Positions 1 to 5,225 of a stretch of DNA of 6,479 nucleotides are shown here, one piece after another. The notes beneath the pieces are model-generated. The model searched no databases, was not told the DNA's origin, and saw only the letters and a program-made list of their open reading frames with translations. Source of the stretch: Candidatus Nanohalarchaeota archaeon. GTDB lineage: Archaea > EX4484-52 > B79-G9. The translations under genes were made by a program, and so were the position numbers. The stretch lies in contig QMVA01000086.1 of the NCBI GenBank assembly GCA_003660865.1, positions 1-6,479 of the forward strand. Direction: 5' to 3'. Position 1 is the stretch's first letter; each line of letters begins with the position of its first letter.

Positions 1-1
1 A

Positions 2-43
2 AAAGCCATTATTCAAAACGTCAAAGAAATCCTGCAGGAATAA
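2..43 (+). CDS. C-terminal tail of a plus-strand gene (partial)
   Basis: The frame beginning at base 2 reads KAIIQNVKEILQE followed by TAA at 41-43. The residues look like an amphipathic C-terminal helix (alternating I/V/L with K/E/Q), typical of a real protein end. The other two plus-strand frames give less protein-like text. Only 13 codons are visible, so the family cannot be named, and a chance open frame of this length is possible. If real, the gene converges on the lamin-tail-domain gene with only 5 bases between the two stop codons. Confidence 0.45.
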   Translation, partial: KAIIQNVKEILQE

Positions 44-48
44 ATAAC

Positions 49-609
49 CTAAAGCCTCAAAGGCGCAAACTTACCTGCAAGCGAAAGTCCGGCAAACATG
101 ACAAGAACAGGGACAATGAACATCGGGAACTCAGGGATACCACCGCCACTGCCGCCATTGCTTTCTCCCTTTGTCTCATCACGGAACTGCCAGTCATCAG
201 AGCCATCAGGACGTCTCTGCCAGGTGCTTGAATTTTTCGCACTATCGCTTAGCAAAAGTGTGCTATCATCTATTTGCCCATCTGGAGTCTCCAATGTCAA
301 AAATTCATTCACATTATTTAATAATAGGCTAAAATACGATAAATCTTTTGTAAGAAGAAAAAAGCCATTCGGCTCTATCCCTGCATCATCCGGAAGAGTA
401 TTATTTTTTGTGGGGTCGCTTATAACATAACCTGAAAGATTAACAAAAAAAACATCTGTATTATACAGTTCAATCCATTCATCACCAGGTGTGCCATTCA
501 CAGGATTCAACTCAACTTCATTAATGACGATATTCGCGCTAACAGTCCCGGACATCAAAAAAATACCCAGAATCGCAGAAAAAAAGATGAAGATATTAAC
601 AGGATTCAT
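49..609 (-). CDS. Secreted lamin-tail-domain protein with PEF-CTERM-like sorting tail
   Basis: A 186-residue exported surface protein. Residues 1-25 form a signal peptide (hydrophobic 6-20, likely cleavage after VSA at 25). Residues 26-90 match the lamin tail domain (LTD): INEVELNP at 29-36, DEWIELYN at 43-50, then LSGYVISD at 58-65. The tail has a Gly/Ser linker (151-157), IPEFP at 158-162, a hydrophobic helix to about 178, and a weakly basic end (K180, R185). This is the layout of PEF-CTERM, which archaeosortase C is thought to recognise, cleave and link to a membrane lipid; the basic cluster here is poorer than usual. Four N-glycosylation sequons are visible (N38, N57, N69, N126). The ATG is well fixed by AAGGAG 5 bases upstream. 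The ligand or partner of the LTD is unknown. LTD and export are clear; sorting by an archaeosortase is inferred, and no archaeosortase lies in the window. Confidence 0.85.
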   Translation of the reverse strand: MNPVNIFIFFSAILGIFLMSGTVSANIVINEVELNPVNGTPGDEWIELYNTDVFFVNLSGYVISDPTKNNTLPDDAGIEPNGFFLLTKDLSYFSLLLNNVNEFLTLETPDGQIDDSTLLLSDSAKNSSTWQRRPDGSDDWQFRDETKGESNGGSGGGIPEFPMFIVPVLVMFAGLSLAGKFAPLRL

Positions 610-614
610 AACTT

Positions 615-620
615 CTCCTT
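615..620 (-). promoter_or_regulatory. Ribosome binding site of the lamin-tail-domain gene
   Basis: AAGGAG on the minus strand, 5 bases before the ATG at 609. It is a strong Shine-Dalgarno match and fixes the start. Confidence 0.7.
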
Positions 621-622
621 TT

Positions 623-672
623 ATTTACGCAGACATATAAACCTGCCGATGGAACAAAAACATCCCGTAAAT
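623..672. repeat. 7-bp inverted repeat around a TATA-like box
   Basis: ATTTACG at 623-629 is the exact reverse complement of CGTAAAT at 666-672, with a 36-base spacer. On the minus strand the spacer holds TTTATATG (634-641), which resembles an archaeal TATA box facing the lamin-tail-domain gene. A start about 25 bases downstream would fall close to the ATG and past the Shine-Dalgarno sequence, so the promoter reading is uncertain. A 7-bp match in a gap this small can arise by chance. Confidence 0.3.
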
Positions 673-929
673 CAGCCCTTGTGATGCGCCACACTTACCG
701 CAACGCCAATCCAGGCAAGTCCGCCGAAAAGAAAAAGTAAAAATGATACGAAAAGAGCGCCAGAATAAGACAGCGCAGTAGTCCCAAGAACCCACTCAAG
801 GCGCCCTGCAATCCATGCGCCACCCAGCATCGAGACAGCGCCCATAATCCAGAATAGCGCAAGCCGACCTTCTGGCAGTTCTTCTTTCTGCGCATAATGA
901 TGCGAGTTATGATGTGTCTCAGGACTCAT
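672..929 (-). CDS. Small membrane protein with histidine clusters at both ends
   Basis: An 85-residue protein of no family I recognise. Two hydrophobic segments are visible, about 23-41 and 55-81, the second rich in Phe, Leu and Gly. Four histidines sit near the start (H6, H7, H10, H11) and two near the end (H82, H83). With two membrane passes both ends would lie on the same face, so the six histidines could together bind a metal ion; that is inference only. The ATG is supported by GGTGAT 3 bases upstream. The gene begins 10 bases after the stop of the coiled-coil gene, with its ribosome binding site filling that gap, so the two are almost certainly cotranscribed. It could be a subunit or anchor for its neighbour. 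Confidence 0.8.
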   Translation of the reverse strand: MSPETHHNSHHYAQKEELPEGRLALFWIMGAVSMLGGAWIAGRLEWVLGTTALSYSGALFVSFLLFLFGGLAWIGVAVSVAHHKG

Positions 930-932
930 AAT

Positions 933-938
933 ATCACC
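933..938 (-). promoter_or_regulatory. Ribosome binding site of the 85-residue membrane protein
   Basis: GGTGAT on the minus strand, in the 10-base gap between the stop of the coiled-coil gene (940-942) and the ATG at 929. It pairs with the AUCACC part of the archaeal 16S rRNA 3' end and suggests translational coupling. Confidence 0.6.
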
Positions 939-939
939 G

Positions 940-2019
940 CTAAACTGTTTTACTCTCTCCTAAAACGGGCATCTTCTGCTCTTTATTGTCTGTTGTCATA
1001 AGATTATTCAAAAGATTAGACGAAATCTTATCATACAATTCATTGATTCTTACACCCAGTACCTGTACTTCGGGAACATCCTTATTTTTCTCATATGCAT
1101 CACTCAGTTTCAGGTAAACTTCCGTAGCATCAGAATACCTTCTCTCAACTGCCATCTGGTTCGCAGAAGCAATCAACTCTTCCATCTTTGCCCTAAGGTC
1201 TTTCTTATCAACAGCCAGAAGATCAACCACCGGATTCTCAAGCGGTGCCGCTTCATGATTCATAGGCACAGCACTGCTTTCAACTGATCCCTCAAGCATA
1301 GTTAATTTATCAACTGCATCTTCCCGGGGTGCCGCCGCAATCTTCGCAGGCTCATACACAGCACCGGGCAACGGTTTATCTATATTCATCAATGGCATCT
1401 CCTTTTTACTTAACCCAGGCGCCACACTAACAGGCGCACTTGAAACATTTTCAGGATGCTGCGGCGCAACACTTTTCTTTTTCCCTGGCAAGACCTTACC
1501 CATAAGCTTCGTAAAAATATTTCCTTTGCCTGGCTCCTGCACAGTACTCTTTTCATTATCATACTGCTTAATTGTTTCAGAAACACAATCATCTGCATTT
1601 TTATCATCTATTGTAGTCTCAATAATATTCGAGATTTTTTTATCAGCATGAGATTCCTCTTTTTCCATAGGCAGTTTCATAGGATTTTCCTTATCAGACC
1701 CAATATCATGGGGTAAAGCATCATCTTTCTTCGCAACACTATCAATATCATCTGTCTTCTTATCAATAACTGCCATATGCTCCTCAAGAACCTCCAGCCG
1801 GGCATCAATGCGCGTGAGATGCTCTGATACTTCGTCAATTTTCAGCTTCTTAACCTTATCTACAACAGACATTGTCGCTTTACTCAATTCTTTCATCTCT
1901 TCTACCTGATCATCCATCTTCTTTCTGATATCCGCTATCTGCATCGACACAACATCATTCACATTACCCACCTCAGTATTCTCTTTCCTTCCCAAAACAT
2001 CTTTAGAAAGCCCAGGCAT
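940..2019 (-). CDS. Coiled-coil protein with a C-terminal helical hairpin, unrecognised
   Basis: A 359-residue soluble protein with no signal peptide or membrane segment. Three parts can be seen. Residues 23-100 are a charged, heptad-like coiled coil. Residues 100-265 are a low-complexity linker rich in Pro, Lys, Asp and Ala; it contains a short basic, hydrophobic stretch (NIFTKLMGKVLPGKKK, 167-182) that might touch a membrane or nucleic acid. Residues 272-340 are a helical hairpin with a TPR-like spacing of Tyr, Ala and Leu (RRYSDATEVYLKLSDAYE at 293-310). PGLSK occurs both at 2-6 and 201-205. It has a single cysteine, C145. The ATG has only a weak ribosome site (TATGATAAA just upstream), and an in-frame stop lies about 30 bases before it. 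It starts 50 bases after the M14 gene and is tightly followed by the 85-residue membrane protein, so it may work at the membrane. I looked for similarity to archaellum proteins (FlaC/FlaD) and saw none. Confidence 0.8.
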   Translation of the reverse strand: MPGLSKDVLGRKENTEVGNVNDVVSMQIADIRKKMDDQVEEMKELSKATMSVVDKVKKLKIDEVSEHLTRIDARLEVLEEHMAVIDKKTDDIDSVAKKDDALPHDIGSDKENPMKLPMEKEESHADKKISNIIETTIDDKNADDCVSETIKQYDNEKSTVQEPGKGNIFTKLMGKVLPGKKKSVAPQHPENVSSAPVSVAPGLSKKEMPLMNIDKPLPGAVYEPAKIAAAPREDAVDKLTMLEGSVESSAVPMNHEAAPLENPVVDLLAVDKKDLRAKMEELIASANQMAVERRYSDATEVYLKLSDAYEKNKDVPEVQVLGVRINELYDKISSNLLNNLMTTDNKEQKMPVLGESKTV

Positions 2020-2026
2020 TTTATCA

Positions 2027-2039
2027 TAATAACTTATTA
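2027..2039. repeat. Perfect 13-base palindrome before the coiled-coil gene
   Basis: TAATAA-C-TTATTA, with 6-bp arms about one base, ends 8 bases before the ATG at 2019. On the minus strand TTAATATA (2051-2058) lies just upstream and could serve as a TATA box, placing the palindrome near the transcription start. The sequence is very AT-rich, so chance is a fair explanation. Confidence 0.25.
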
Positions 2040-2069
2040 GTCTTAATCCCTATATTAATCTTTCTATGC

Positions 2070-3077
2070 TCAATACTCAAAACTGCTCCACAGGTTCTCG
2101 GGATTTTTATAATGATTAATAATATATCTGCCCTTTTTCAGTGCAGCATTATTCAAAAGACAGTCATCAACTGTCAGAATACTCATAATCGTCATATCCG
2201 GAAGCACCACACTCTGGCTGAACCGTGCAAGAATAATCCCTTTTCTCTCAGCATAAATCCTCTCTGTTGTGTCACTTTCAATATTATACAATTCCCCCAG
2301 AATATCCCCTTTTTTCACAACTTGCCCGAGATTCACTTTCGGAAAAAAAAGCCCGTTATGCTCTGCCTTGACATTATGCCTCTCATTAAGAATAAACTGC
2401 TTATCAAGCACATTCGCAATTCCCTCAAGTACGCCCAGATACCTCAAAGTATTCACAACCCCGAAAAAGCCGGCATTTACAAAATACTCATCAATCCTGT
2501 ACGCCTCTCCAAGCTCAACACCGATAGTCGGTATCCCCCGGTTACCTGCACAGGATGTAAGCATAGACTCAACACCGTCAGGAGACATGGCAATAAGAGT
2601 CCCGAAAACCCGTGATAATGCCTTTACCTGGTTGATTCTTTTGCACTTCCTGATTCTTGTATGCGGCAAAAGTACCCTCCCTTCAGGCCCGGTATGCAGA
2701 TCAATGCCATAATCATTGTCAACCACAATCTCATTAAATATCTCATAAGCAAGTTTATCTGTAAAACTTCCTGACTTGTCACCCGGAAAACACCGGTTCA
2801 GGTCTTTGTTATCATATATGGTCCCTCTCTGCCTTGTAGAAAAAGCAACGGGATTAGCCACTGGAAGAAGTGTGATTCTCCCGTGGAGTTTCATCATTTC
2901 AAGATACGGCTTAAGTCTCCTTATAACCTCAATTCCTGTAAGCTCATGACCGTGAACTCCTGCAACCACAAAGATTCTTGGCCCGTCATCATCGCCATGT
3001 ATAATAGAATAGCGGACCTTAACCACTTCGGTTTGGGATTTCTCCACCCTCAAAAACTTTTCTTCAACAATAGCCAT
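2070..3077 (-). CDS. M14-family zinc amidohydrolase, succinylglutamate desuccinylase/aspartoacylase-like
   Basis: A 335-residue member of the AstE/AspA family (zinc-dependent hydrolases that remove acyl groups from N-acyl amino acids and similar amides). The zinc site is complete: H42 and E45 in GVHGHE, and H128 in DLHT. DLNR at 92-95 supplies the Asn-Arg substrate-binding pair, and E188 in GVELGE is the likely catalytic base. The C-terminal part (about 237-300, with VVKKGDILG) is the beta-rich domain of the family. I chose the ATG at 3077, not the one at 3116, because GGGAG lies 10 bases upstream, the N-terminus then fits the family, and a TATA-like box overlaps the longer version. The window holds no other arginine-succinyltransferase-pathway gene, so succinylglutamate is an unlikely substrate; the true one is unknown. 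HGHE replaces the more usual HGNE, leaving the ligands intact. Confidence 0.88.
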   Translation of the reverse strand: MAIVEEKFLRVEKSQTEVVKVRYSIIHGDDDGPRIFVVAGVHGHELTGIEVIRRLKPYLEMMKLHGRITLLPVANPVAFSTRQRGTIYDNKDLNRCFPGDKSGSFTDKLAYEIFNEIVVDNDYGIDLHTGPEGRVLLPHTRIRKCKRINQVKALSRVFGTLIAMSPDGVESMLTSCAGNRGIPTIGVELGEAYRIDEYFVNAGFFGVVNTLRYLGVLEGIANVLDKQFILNERHNVKAEHNGLFFPKVNLGQVVKKGDILGELYNIESDTTERIYAERKGIILARFSQSVVLPDMTIMSILTVDDCLLNNAALKKGRYIINHYKNPENLWSSFEY

Positions 3078-3087
3078 GGTATCCAGT

Positions 3088-3092
3088 CTCCC
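3088..3092 (-). promoter_or_regulatory. Ribosome binding site deciding the start of the M14 gene
   Basis: GGGAG (within AAAGGGAG, 3088-3095) on the minus strand, 10 bases before the ATG at 3077. The upstream in-frame ATGs at 3098, 3104 and 3116 have no comparable site. Confidence 0.5.
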
Positions 3093-3098
3093 TTTCAT

Positions 3099-3165
3099 GC
3101 GCATTATAAAATGCAAGCTAATATTTGTAATCAGAAGTTAATATTTGTATTTGTTGGTAATGCGC
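3099..3165. repeat. 8-bp inverted repeat enclosing the promoter region of the M14 gene
   Basis: GCGCATTA at 3099-3106 is the exact reverse complement of TAATGCGC at 3158-3165. The left arm also belongs to a small hairpin-like palindrome (GCATT at 3101-3105 with AATGC at 3110-3114). The two 11-base direct repeats lie between the arms. The arrangement suggests a regulator site or looped operator, but no binding protein can be named. Confidence 0.35.
3119..3149 (-). promoter_or_regulatory. Two direct repeats of TACAAATATTA, likely promoter or operator
   Basis: The minus-strand 11-mer TACAAATATTA occurs at 3119-3129 and again at 3139-3149, spaced exactly 20 bases, close to two helical turns. The AAATATTA part of the copy nearer the gene can act as a TATA box: a start about 25 bases on, near 3097, would give a leader of about 20 bases that carries the GGGAG site. 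The repeat lies in the 126-base gap between the 136-residue gene and the M14 gene, so the M14 gene probably has its own promoter here. Confidence 0.4.
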
Positions 3166-3203
3166 TCAGCGAATCATAGACATTGATTTTTTCAGCAGAA
3201 TTT

Positions 3204-3614
3204 TTATCCATACATATGATTTTGTGTAGTATGGCAATCATGGCGCTTGGGAAGTGGTCTGTTTTTTCCTGCGCTGGTGGTCTCTTTCATCAGATGGCGT
3301 CTCTTTTTATTTCTTTCAAGAAGAAGTTTCAGCCTTGCCTGATCTTCAGGGAAAGGTATTGTATATTCTATATGCTTTTTACTGATACTGGAGATTTTAA
3401 TATCGCAAAGCCGCCATATCCTCACCTCACCATTTGAATAGCTTACATGAAAGAAATGGCATCCGCAGTGTTTTGCAACAAACATCGCAAAGTCATCCTG
3501 CTTATGCAAATATACAGGCAGGCCCAGGGTTTTTTTGTATTCGGGGATGTTCTTCTCCCTTCTATATACATATACTCTGAGCCTGATTCTATTATTCGCA
3601 TTACTGCCAGCCAA
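3204..3614 (-). CDS. Basic Cys/His-containing protein of unknown function, TTG start
   Basis: A 136-residue protein that I do not recognise. It has no signal peptide or membrane segment and is strongly basic, with many Arg, Lys and His, especially after residue 95. The middle looks beta-rich (RLRVYVYRR at 11-19, FFHVSYSNGEVRIWRLCDIKIS at 54-75) and is followed by a charged helix (90-106) and a probably disordered tail. C50 and C52 (HCGCH), C70 and C127 with nearby His could bind a metal, though the spacing matches no zinc finger I know. The start codon is TTG (CAA at 3612-3614 on the plus strand), supported by AGGTGG 6 bases upstream. It begins 3 bases after the DUF4139 stop, so the two should be translated together. 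The excellent ribosome site argues that it is a real gene and not a shadow of the plus-strand frames it overlaps. Confidence 0.7.
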   Translation of the reverse strand: MAGSNANNRIRLRVYVYRREKNIPEYKKTLGLPVYLHKQDDFAMFVAKHCGCHFFHVSYSNGEVRIWRLCDIKISSISKKHIEYTIPFPEDQARLKLLLERNKKRRHLMKETTSAGKNRPLPKRHDCHTTQNHMYG

Positions 3615-3617
3615 TAC

Positions 3618-5084
3618 TTACCACCTTGTCCTTATTGTGTATGTCAGGGTCTTTGAGTTGTCTTTCGGAACTTTCATGGTCCACTGGACATTGCGGGTTG
3701 ATTTCTTGTCATAAGGGTCTGATGTGGCTGTAATTTCCCAGTCACCGTAGGGGTGCTCTACTACATTGATGTATACCTCTTCATCCTTGTGGTTCCTAAG
3801 TTCCACTTTATAGGATGTCTCGCTTACGCGGTCAGAGATTTTAGTGTATTTTGTCTGTTTCTTCTCACCTACAAGGTCAAATGCATTGCCAAGATAGAGT
3901 CTTATCTCTTCATCTTTTGGTGTGTGATCTATTGAATCTTCGCCTATGAACTGGAGCTTTCCCTCTGTGTCTTTTTTGTAGACGCGCACTACGCCTTTTG
4001 GCAATGGCAGTCCCATGCCGTTCTCTTCTGAGTTTTTGAGGTTCAGCATGACATTTATCTTTGTGCTGTCAGATGAGCTGCCGTAGCCCCAGTAATGGCG
4101 CCTTTGCGGATCAAATACAAATTCCTTGACTACTGATACGTCGGGGGCATTGAAGAGTGTGACCTGTTTTTGCTGGTTGTTGTTAAGTGTTGTGGGTCTC
4201 TGGAGGGTGTACATGTGGTATTCGAATAGTTGTTCTTCCTGGAATTGTCCTTCTGCTGCTTTCTCTTCTGCAAGATTATACATTGCTCCTGGCGCGGGTA
4301 TCGCACTCTGGACCCTGTTGACATCGCCTGCTACAAGTTTAAGTCTCGCGTTTTCAAATGTGGTTCCTGCATTGTTGGTTACTGTGACCCATCCGGTGAG
4401 GTCTATGTTTTCATCTTTGTTGTCAACTACAGCTACATAGTTTGCATTCCAGTTCATGCCGCTTGTCATGTATGAAAGCTCTATTGAATGGTTGCCTGTG
4501 GCTACGCTGTTTACGAGCCATTTTAGGGTGGGCTGGGTGATGAGACCTTTTGGAAGTGCAGGGAGTTCGACTTCGTCTGCATTGAGTATCAGGATTTTTC
4601 CCAGTGAGTCTTTCAGTATGACCTGGTTTCCTGAATGGCTGAGCAATATGCCTGTTTTTGTCTCTTTGTTGTCGCCGTTGTTGATCCGGATGGTTATCTC
4701 TTTGTCAATGTACTTTTCGAATAGCTTGTCTTTGTTTACAAGGTCGTATTCATAGTTTTGTTCAAGTACTGTGCTTCCCGGATGGGTGAGGTCTTTGAAG
4801 TGGACGCTTGTGGGGTCAATGTGGCTTGCAACTCCCTTGAAATAGACTATGTTGTGGCCGGCATCGAGTTGTTCTGTTCTTACTTCTTTTATTACGCCGA
4901 GGTCTGAGTTGTATACTGTTACGTCAACTGATTCTGCTGAGCTTTTGAATGTCACTTCTTTGGGGGATGCTGAGAATGCTGCGTAAGTGCCTGCAAGGAG
5001 CAGCAGTACGAGGAGGGTTATTGCGGTTTTTGATATTCCTTTGAGTCCTGCTGCGGGTTTTTGAGTATTTTCTTTTGTTTTCAT
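3618..5084 (-). CDS. DUF4139 domain protein, membrane-anchored or secreted
   Basis: A 488-residue protein of the DUF4139 (mucoidy-inhibitor-like) family, whose biochemical role is not known. Residues 1-20 are basic and polar, 21-37 are a leucine-rich hydrophobic segment, and ASP at 39-41 could be a cleavage site; a signal anchor is as likely because of the long basic start. Residues 45-100 are the N-terminal beta part (VDVTVYNSDLGVIKEVR). DUF4139 proper spans about 190-488, with the hallmarks LSYMTSGMNWNANYVAVVD (203-221), EYHMYTLQRPTTL (288-300), GLPLPKGVVRVYKKD (358-372) and DHTPKDEEIRLYLGNAFD (386-403). The C-terminal TIRTRW is the usual family end, so the gene is complete. The ATG at 5084 is preferred over the one at 5099 because AAGGTGAT lies 4 bases before it and would be inside the longer protein. 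A TATA box sits upstream at 5175-5182. Confidence 0.92.
   Translation of the reverse strand: MKTKENTQKPAAGLKGISKTAITLLVLLLLAGTYAAFSASPKEVTFKSSAESVDVTVYNSDLGVIKEVRTEQLDAGHNIVYFKGVASHIDPTSVHFKDLTHPGSTVLEQNYEYDLVNKDKLFEKYIDKEITIRINNGDNKETKTGILLSHSGNQVILKDSLGKILILNADEVELPALPKGLITQPTLKWLVNSVATGNHSIELSYMTSGMNWNANYVAVVDNKDENIDLTGWVTVTNNAGTTFENARLKLVAGDVNRVQSAIPAPGAMYNLAEEKAAEGQFQEEQLFEYHMYTLQRPTTLNNNQQKQVTLFNAPDVSVVKEFVFDPQRRHYWGYGSSSDSTKINVMLNLKNSEENGMGLPLPKGVVRVYKKDTEGKLQFIGEDSIDHTPKDEEIRLYLGNAFDLVGEKKQTKYTKISDRVSETSYKVELRNHKDEEVYINVVEHPYGDWEITATSDPYDKKSTRNVQWTMKVPKDNSKTLTYTIRTRW
3621..3626 (-). promoter_or_regulatory. Ribosome binding site encoded in the last codons of the DUF4139 gene
   Basis: AGGTGG on the minus strand encodes the final Arg-Trp of the DUF4139 protein and also lies 6 bases before the TTG start at 3614. 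It decides the start of the 136-residue gene and implies translational coupling. Confidence 0.6.
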
Positions 5085-5088
5085 TTTT

Positions 5089-5096
5089 ATCACCTT
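5089..5096 (-). promoter_or_regulatory. Ribosome binding site deciding the start of the DUF4139 gene
   Basis: AAGGTGAT on the minus strand, 4 bases before the ATG at 5084. It is a near-complete match to the archaeal anti-Shine-Dalgarno sequence and rules against the ATG at 5099, which directly abuts it. Confidence 0.7.
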
Positions 5097-5118
5097 CATT
5101 TGTAGATTGAATAATTTG

Positions 5119-5136
5119 ACAGTATCACTGTTACTG
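5119..5136. promoter_or_regulatory. Overlapping palindromes, possible operator of the DUF4139 gene
   Basis: CAGTATCACTGTTACTG (5120-5136) contains two overlapping inverted repeats: ACAGT-ATC-ACTGT (5119-5131) and CAGTA-N7-TACTG (5120-5124 with 5132-5136). It lies 35 to 52 bases before the chosen ATG and downstream of the TATA box, in the expected leader of the transcript, where a bound repressor could block transcription. No cognate regulator is visible in the window. Confidence 0.3.
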
Positions 5137-5174
5137 CAAGTTTATATGATTCTTACATTTATTTTAGACTCAGG

Positions 5175-5182
5175 TATATAAA
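5175..5182 (-). promoter_or_regulatory. TATA box of the DUF4139 gene
   Basis: TTTATATA on the minus strand is the archaeal box A consensus. A start about 25 bases downstream, near 5152, would leave a leader of roughly 65-70 bases. The BRE just upstream is weak. A second, poorer box (CATATAAA, minus strand, 5141-5148) would give a leader of about 35 bases. Confidence 0.45.
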
Positions 5183-5196
5183 AAGAATATTATTTT

Positions 5197-5225
5197 GTGA
5201 GGCAGAAACCGAAAGAGAACCTCAC
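5197..5225 (-). terminator. Stem-loop directly after the stop of the helical-protein gene
   Basis: GTGAGG and CCTCAC form a 6-bp perfect stem with a 17-base loop, starting at the first base after the TAA at 5226-5228. On the minus strand it is followed by AT-rich sequence including a run of five T at 5181-5185. This could end transcription of the upstream gene just before the DUF4139 promoter. The loop is large and the T run is about 12 bases past the stem, so a terminator is only a possibility. Confidence 0.3.

Noticed and set aside
940..2019. Archaellum accessory protein (FlaC/FlaD type) as the identity of the coiled-coil gene
   Set aside because: Only the general coiled-coil character agrees. 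I see no FlaC/FlaD sequence hallmarks and no archaellum genes nearby.
2112..2712. Long plus-strand open frames inside the M14 gene
   Set aside because: They lie wholly opposite a gene with intact catalytic motifs, and their products show no domain or sensible composition. They are shadow frames, as are the plus-strand frames at 98-430, 1456-1716 and 4126-4755.
3078..3116. Longer N-terminus of the M14 protein from the ATG at 3116
   Set aside because: No ribosome site precedes it, the extra 13 residues overlap the TATA-like and palindromic region, and GGGAG before the ATG at 3077 explains the start better.
3183..3656. Plus-strand frames opposite the 136-residue gene as the real coding sequence
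   Set aside because: They are broken into two pieces with odd hydrophobic, Phe/Cys-rich products, while the minus-strand frame has a strong ribosome site and a neat junction with DUF4139.
5085..5099. DUF4139 start at the ATG at 5099
   Set aside because: The best ribosome site, AAGGTGAT, would then lie inside the coding sequence; it is correctly spaced only for the ATG at 5084.
5085..5225. C/D box RNA or other small RNA in the gap before DUF4139
   Set aside because: CTGA and a GTGATAC stretch are present, but there is no proper RUGAUGA box or terminal stem, and TATA box plus leader explain the gap.
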